From the NCBI GenBank assembly GCA_030041495.1, contig JASHNT010000113.1, positions 52,405 through 116,404 on the forward strand: a DNA stretch of 64,000 nucleotides, written 5' to 3'. The position numbers were made by a program, and so were the translations under genes. The notes beneath the pieces are model-generated. The model ran no database searches and had not been told where the DNA came from. It saw only the letters and a program-made list of their open reading frames with translations. Source of the stretch: Bryobacteraceae bacterium. GTDB lineage: Bacteria; Acidobacteriota; Terriglobia; Bryobacterales; Bryobacteraceae. Positions 61,654 through 64,000 of this stretch are shown here, in pieces; within the stretch, counting starts at the first letter, position 1; every line of letters begins with the position of its first letter.

Positions 61654-64000
61654 ATGCTTCGTCATTTGCTCGCAGTGGCGATTTTGACGCCGCTCGCATT
61701 TTCACAAACGTTTCCCGCGTTTCAGTGGATCGAGGAAATCGATTCCTCCGCCGGCGATTCCTTTACCGGGCTCGGCGTGGATTCCGCGGGGAACACCTAC
61801 ATTGCGGGCAGCACCTACTCCCCCAATTTCCCCGTTCAGTCAGCGGCGCAAAGTCACATCGACTCGGCCGGTCTCTACGAGATCACGGGACCGGGCTCGG
61901 CTTACGCTGCCTTGGGCCTGAGCTCCGCTTCCGCGGTTGTCATCGATCCGCAAAATCCAAACACGTTGTACGCAATCGCAACGAGCGCGTCCGAAGGTTG
62001 GCCGAGCCAACTCATGCGAAGCACCAACGGCGGAGCCACTTTCACGCCTCTGTCACTCCCCAGCACGCAAATCGAGACCCTGACCATCCACCCGTCCAAC
62101 GATCAGATTCTTTACGTGGGAACCTACGACCAGGGTCTGCTCAAGAGTACCGATGGCGGCGCGACTTGGAATCCTCTCAGCTCCCCGCAAGCGCCCCAGC
62201 CGGGGCAATTCGAGTTCGTTGGCGTCTGGATCGATCCCGCCAATCCCGAGGTGCTGCTGGCCAATGCCTACGGAAACCTGGTCCGGAGCGCGGATGGCGG
62301 CGCAACGTGGCAGATGATTCTTTCCACGGATATTTTCAGCGTTTCTTTTGATTCGGCGGTGCCCGGATTGGTGTATGCATCGAGCAACCTGGGCGCAGTC
62401 TCCGTCAGCACCGATGACGGCCAGAGCTTCACCAGTCTCACCACCCCAGCGCCCCTGGGAACGGTTCTTCCGGACCCCACTCAATCCGGCCGGCTACTGG
62501 GCGTGGGCGAGTTTGCCATCTACGTCAGCACCGACAGCGGATCGACGTGGACTCTCGGAGTCAATCTCACATTCCCGGTGAACTACATCCAGTCCGCCAT
62601 CGACTGGGCCCACGGATTCCTCTACGTTGCCTCTTCCTCGGCCATCCTCGAAGTCAGCACCAATCTTCAGAGCATGACACCGGTCGGACCACCCTCGACC
62701 GGATACGTTGCGTCCCTTGCGGCCGCCAACGGAGTGGTTTATGAGGCCGTCTCCGGCACGCGTGACGTGTATGTGACCAAGCTCGATCCTTTAGGCAACA
62801 TCGTCTATTCAACCTACTTCGGCGGCAGCAACGACGACGTCGCCGTCGCCATGACCGTGGACGCGTCGGGTAACGTGTACGTGACCGGAACCACGATGTC
62901 CACGGACTTTCCGGTGACCAAGGGTGCCTACGCCACTTCGGGCGCGACGTTCGTGTTCAAGTTGAATCCCACTGGATCGGTGGCGTACTCGACTTACGGG
63001 CCGGCCGGAGGCACGCCCGCGGCCATTGCGGTTGACACCTCCGGATCAGCCTACATCGCCGGAACTTCAAATGGCGGCTTGACCACCACTACCGGCGTGT
63101 ATGAGCCCACCTGCACCGTATGCGGGATTACTTCGAACGGGTTTTTCGGAGTGCTCACCTTCTCCGGGTTTGCAAGCAAGATCGGTCCCACGGGATCGAC
63201 TCTGCTGTACTCGACGTACGTGGGCCAACCTATTGGCCTGGAAGGGAATCTCATCACTTCGGTTGCGGTCGCGTCCGATGGCACAGCCTACCTTGGCGGC
63301 GCGAACGGAATTTTTCACCTCAATGCCGCGGCATCGGCGGCGCTGAACACAAATGTGCCGGCGTCCTTCACTCCTCAATCCATCGCCATCGCTGCCGATG
63401 GAACGGTGTACGCTGCCGGAACCGCGAACACGTTTCCGGTCACGGCGGGTGCCTTCGAAGCCAGCTATGCGGCGGCTCCATCGCTCCCCAACCAGGGCAG
63501 CAATCTTCCCGCAACGGTGATTGCGCGATGGGATTCGCAGCTTTCGAACGTGCTCGACGCGACCTACTTTGGCCCTGGAAGATCGGTGAATGCGATCTCC
63601 TTCGATTCGGCCGGCAACGTATATTTGGGCGGGGGAACCGGCGAGGCAGGCCTGCCAACTCGCACACCCATTCAGTTGGGGTTCGCAGCCGAAACCGGCT
63701 TTGTGAGCGAACTCTCGAGCGACCTTTCAACCCTCCTGTTCTCCAGCTACTTCGGCGATACCCAGGATTTCGGAGTACAGGGCATGGCGGTGCGGGTCGA
63801 TGGCAACGTGGTTCTCGGGGGAAGCAGTGGTATTCCGGGAACCTCCAATCCTGGACCGTCCAACATCTGGGTCAATAGCGTCATCGTCACACCGCCTCCG
63901 CCGCTGCGTATCGATTCCGTCGTCAACGCCGCGAGTCAGCTCGATGGACCGATTTCCGCTGGCGAAACCATCGTGGTGCAGGGAGCCGGCTTCGGCAGCA
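61654..64000 (+). CDS. Large secreted SBBP/BNR beta-propeller protein, 3' end outside the window
   Basis: At least 782 residues, open to the window edge. A signal peptide (MLRHLLAVAILTPLAFSQ) is followed by an SBBP-type repeat (GLGVDSAGNTYIAGSTYSPNFPV), then BNR/photosystem-stability-like repeats (MRSTNGGATFTPL, LKSTDGGATWNPL, VRSADGGATWQMI, STDSGSTWTLG; about 125-310), then more SBBP repeats (YSTYFGGSNDDVAVAMTVDASGNVYVTGTT). The last residues, RIDSVVNAASQLDGPISAGETIVVQGAGFG, begin the TIGR03437-type domain also found in the protein at 37202. Probably a cell-surface protein. A TATACT box at 61582-61587 may be part of its promoter. Confidence 0.88.
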   Translation, partial: MLRHLLAVAILTPLAFSQTFPAFQWIEEIDSSAGDSFTGLGVDSAGNTYIAGSTYSPNFPVQSAAQSHIDSAGLYEITGPGSAYAALGLSSASAVVIDPQNPNTLYAIATSASEGWPSQLMRSTNGGATFTPLSLPSTQIETLTIHPSNDQILYVGTYDQGLLKSTDGGATWNPLSSPQAPQPGQFEFVGVWIDPANPEVLLANAYGNLVRSADGGATWQMILSTDIFSVSFDSAVPGLVYASSNLGAVSVSTDDGQSFTSLTTPAPLGTVLPDPTQSGRLLGVGEFAIYVSTDSGSTWTLGVNLTFPVNYIQSAIDWAHGFLYVASSSAILEVSTNLQSMTPVGPPSTGYVASLAAANGVVYEAVSGTRDVYVTKLDPLGNIVYSTYFGGSNDDVAVAMTVDASGNVYVTGTTMSTDFPVTKGAYATSGATFVFKLNPTGSVAYSTYGPAGGTPAAIAVDTSGSAYIAGTSNGGLTTTTGVYEPTCTVCGITSNGFFGVLTFSGFASKIGPTGSTLLYSTYVGQPIGLEGNLITSVAVASDGTAYLGGANGIFHLNAAASAALNTNVPASFTPQSIAIAADGTVYAAGTANTFPVTAGAFEASYAAAPSLPNQGSNLPATVIARWDSQLSNVLDATYFGPGRSVNAISFDSAGNVYLGGGTGEAGLPTRTPIQLGFAAETGFVSELSSDLSTLLFSSYFGDTQDFGVQGMAVRVDGNVVLGGSSGIPGTSNPGPSNIWVNSVIVTPPPPLRIDSVVNAASQLDGPISAGETIVVQGAGFGS

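Overview
The window is GC-rich and almost fully coding, and it looks like a chromosomal segment of a Gram-negative acidobacterium close to Solibacter/Bryobacter. That placement is inferred from family content: an Oar-type TonB receptor with an N-terminal carboxypeptidase-regulatory-like domain, an NHL-repeat protein with the C-terminal domain catalogued as TIGR03437, an SBBP/BNR propeller protein, secreted proteins with Gly/Arg tracts, and a DUF6152 protein. fabZ-lpxA-lpxI, lolA and flagellar P- and L-ring genes show that the cell has an outer membrane. No tRNA, rRNA, CRISPR array, prophage, integrase or transposase was seen.

Layout: 0.1-3.0 kb holds a CPBP-like membrane protein and a minus-strand lipid A operon (fabZ-lpxA-lpxI). 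3.1-7.8 kb holds an AhpD-like protein, a flavin-reductase-like protein, a small membrane protein and an unusual ABC transporter (MgtE_N-like/ATPase/AAA-associated fusion plus a double permease). 7.8-12.8 kb is a TonB receptor diverging from a YfiR-like protein and a hybrid histidine kinase. 13.1-17.2 kb is a promoter-led operon of three related secreted proteins of unknown function, a DUF6152 protein and an SDR that lacks a normal start codon; a PQQ-type beta-propeller dehydrogenase faces it at 17.2-19.2 kb. 19.3-22.6 kb has a truncated Uma2 gene and a three-gene phosphorelay cluster. 22.6-28.3 kb holds a 2-keto-4-pentenoate hydratase relative, glutaminyl cyclotransferase, an AraC/GyrI regulator, msrB, lolA and pruA. 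28.3-35.2 kb holds an atypical SDR, the Oar-like TonB receptor with its own promoter and a foldable leader, and a sugar-acid dehydratase coupled to a metallo-beta-lactamase-fold protein. 35.3-39.1 kb has a Nat-type ABC exporter and the NHL-repeat protein.

39.2-50.2 kb is a flagellar cluster split into two divergent halves: flgF-flgG-flgA-flgH-flgI-flgJ (rod and rings) on the minus strand and fliK-flgD-flgE-fliN-fliO-fliP-fliQ-fliR-flhB (hook and export gate) on the plus strand. A sigma-28-like promoter precedes fliK, and flgE carries an apparent +1 frameshift. 50.2-64.0 kb has a BON-domain protein, a strongly palindromic block, gentisate 1,2-dioxygenase, a cupin, a LolC/E-like permease, a nucleotide-sugar epimerase with a coupled glycosyltransferase, a minus-strand folC-redoxin-copper monooxygenase-like-plsC run ending in decayed genes, an O-methyltransferase, and a large secreted propeller protein cut by the window edge.

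The best candidates for something undescribed are the 13-19 kb secreted operon with its facing quinoprotein, the TonB receptor/YfiR/hybrid-kinase module, the MgtE_N-like ABC transporter, and the structured leader of the Oar-like receptor. Three protein-coding genes depart from normal reading (flgE frameshift, SDR start, doubly shifted gene at 56 kb). Whether these are biology or base-call errors decides their meaning.
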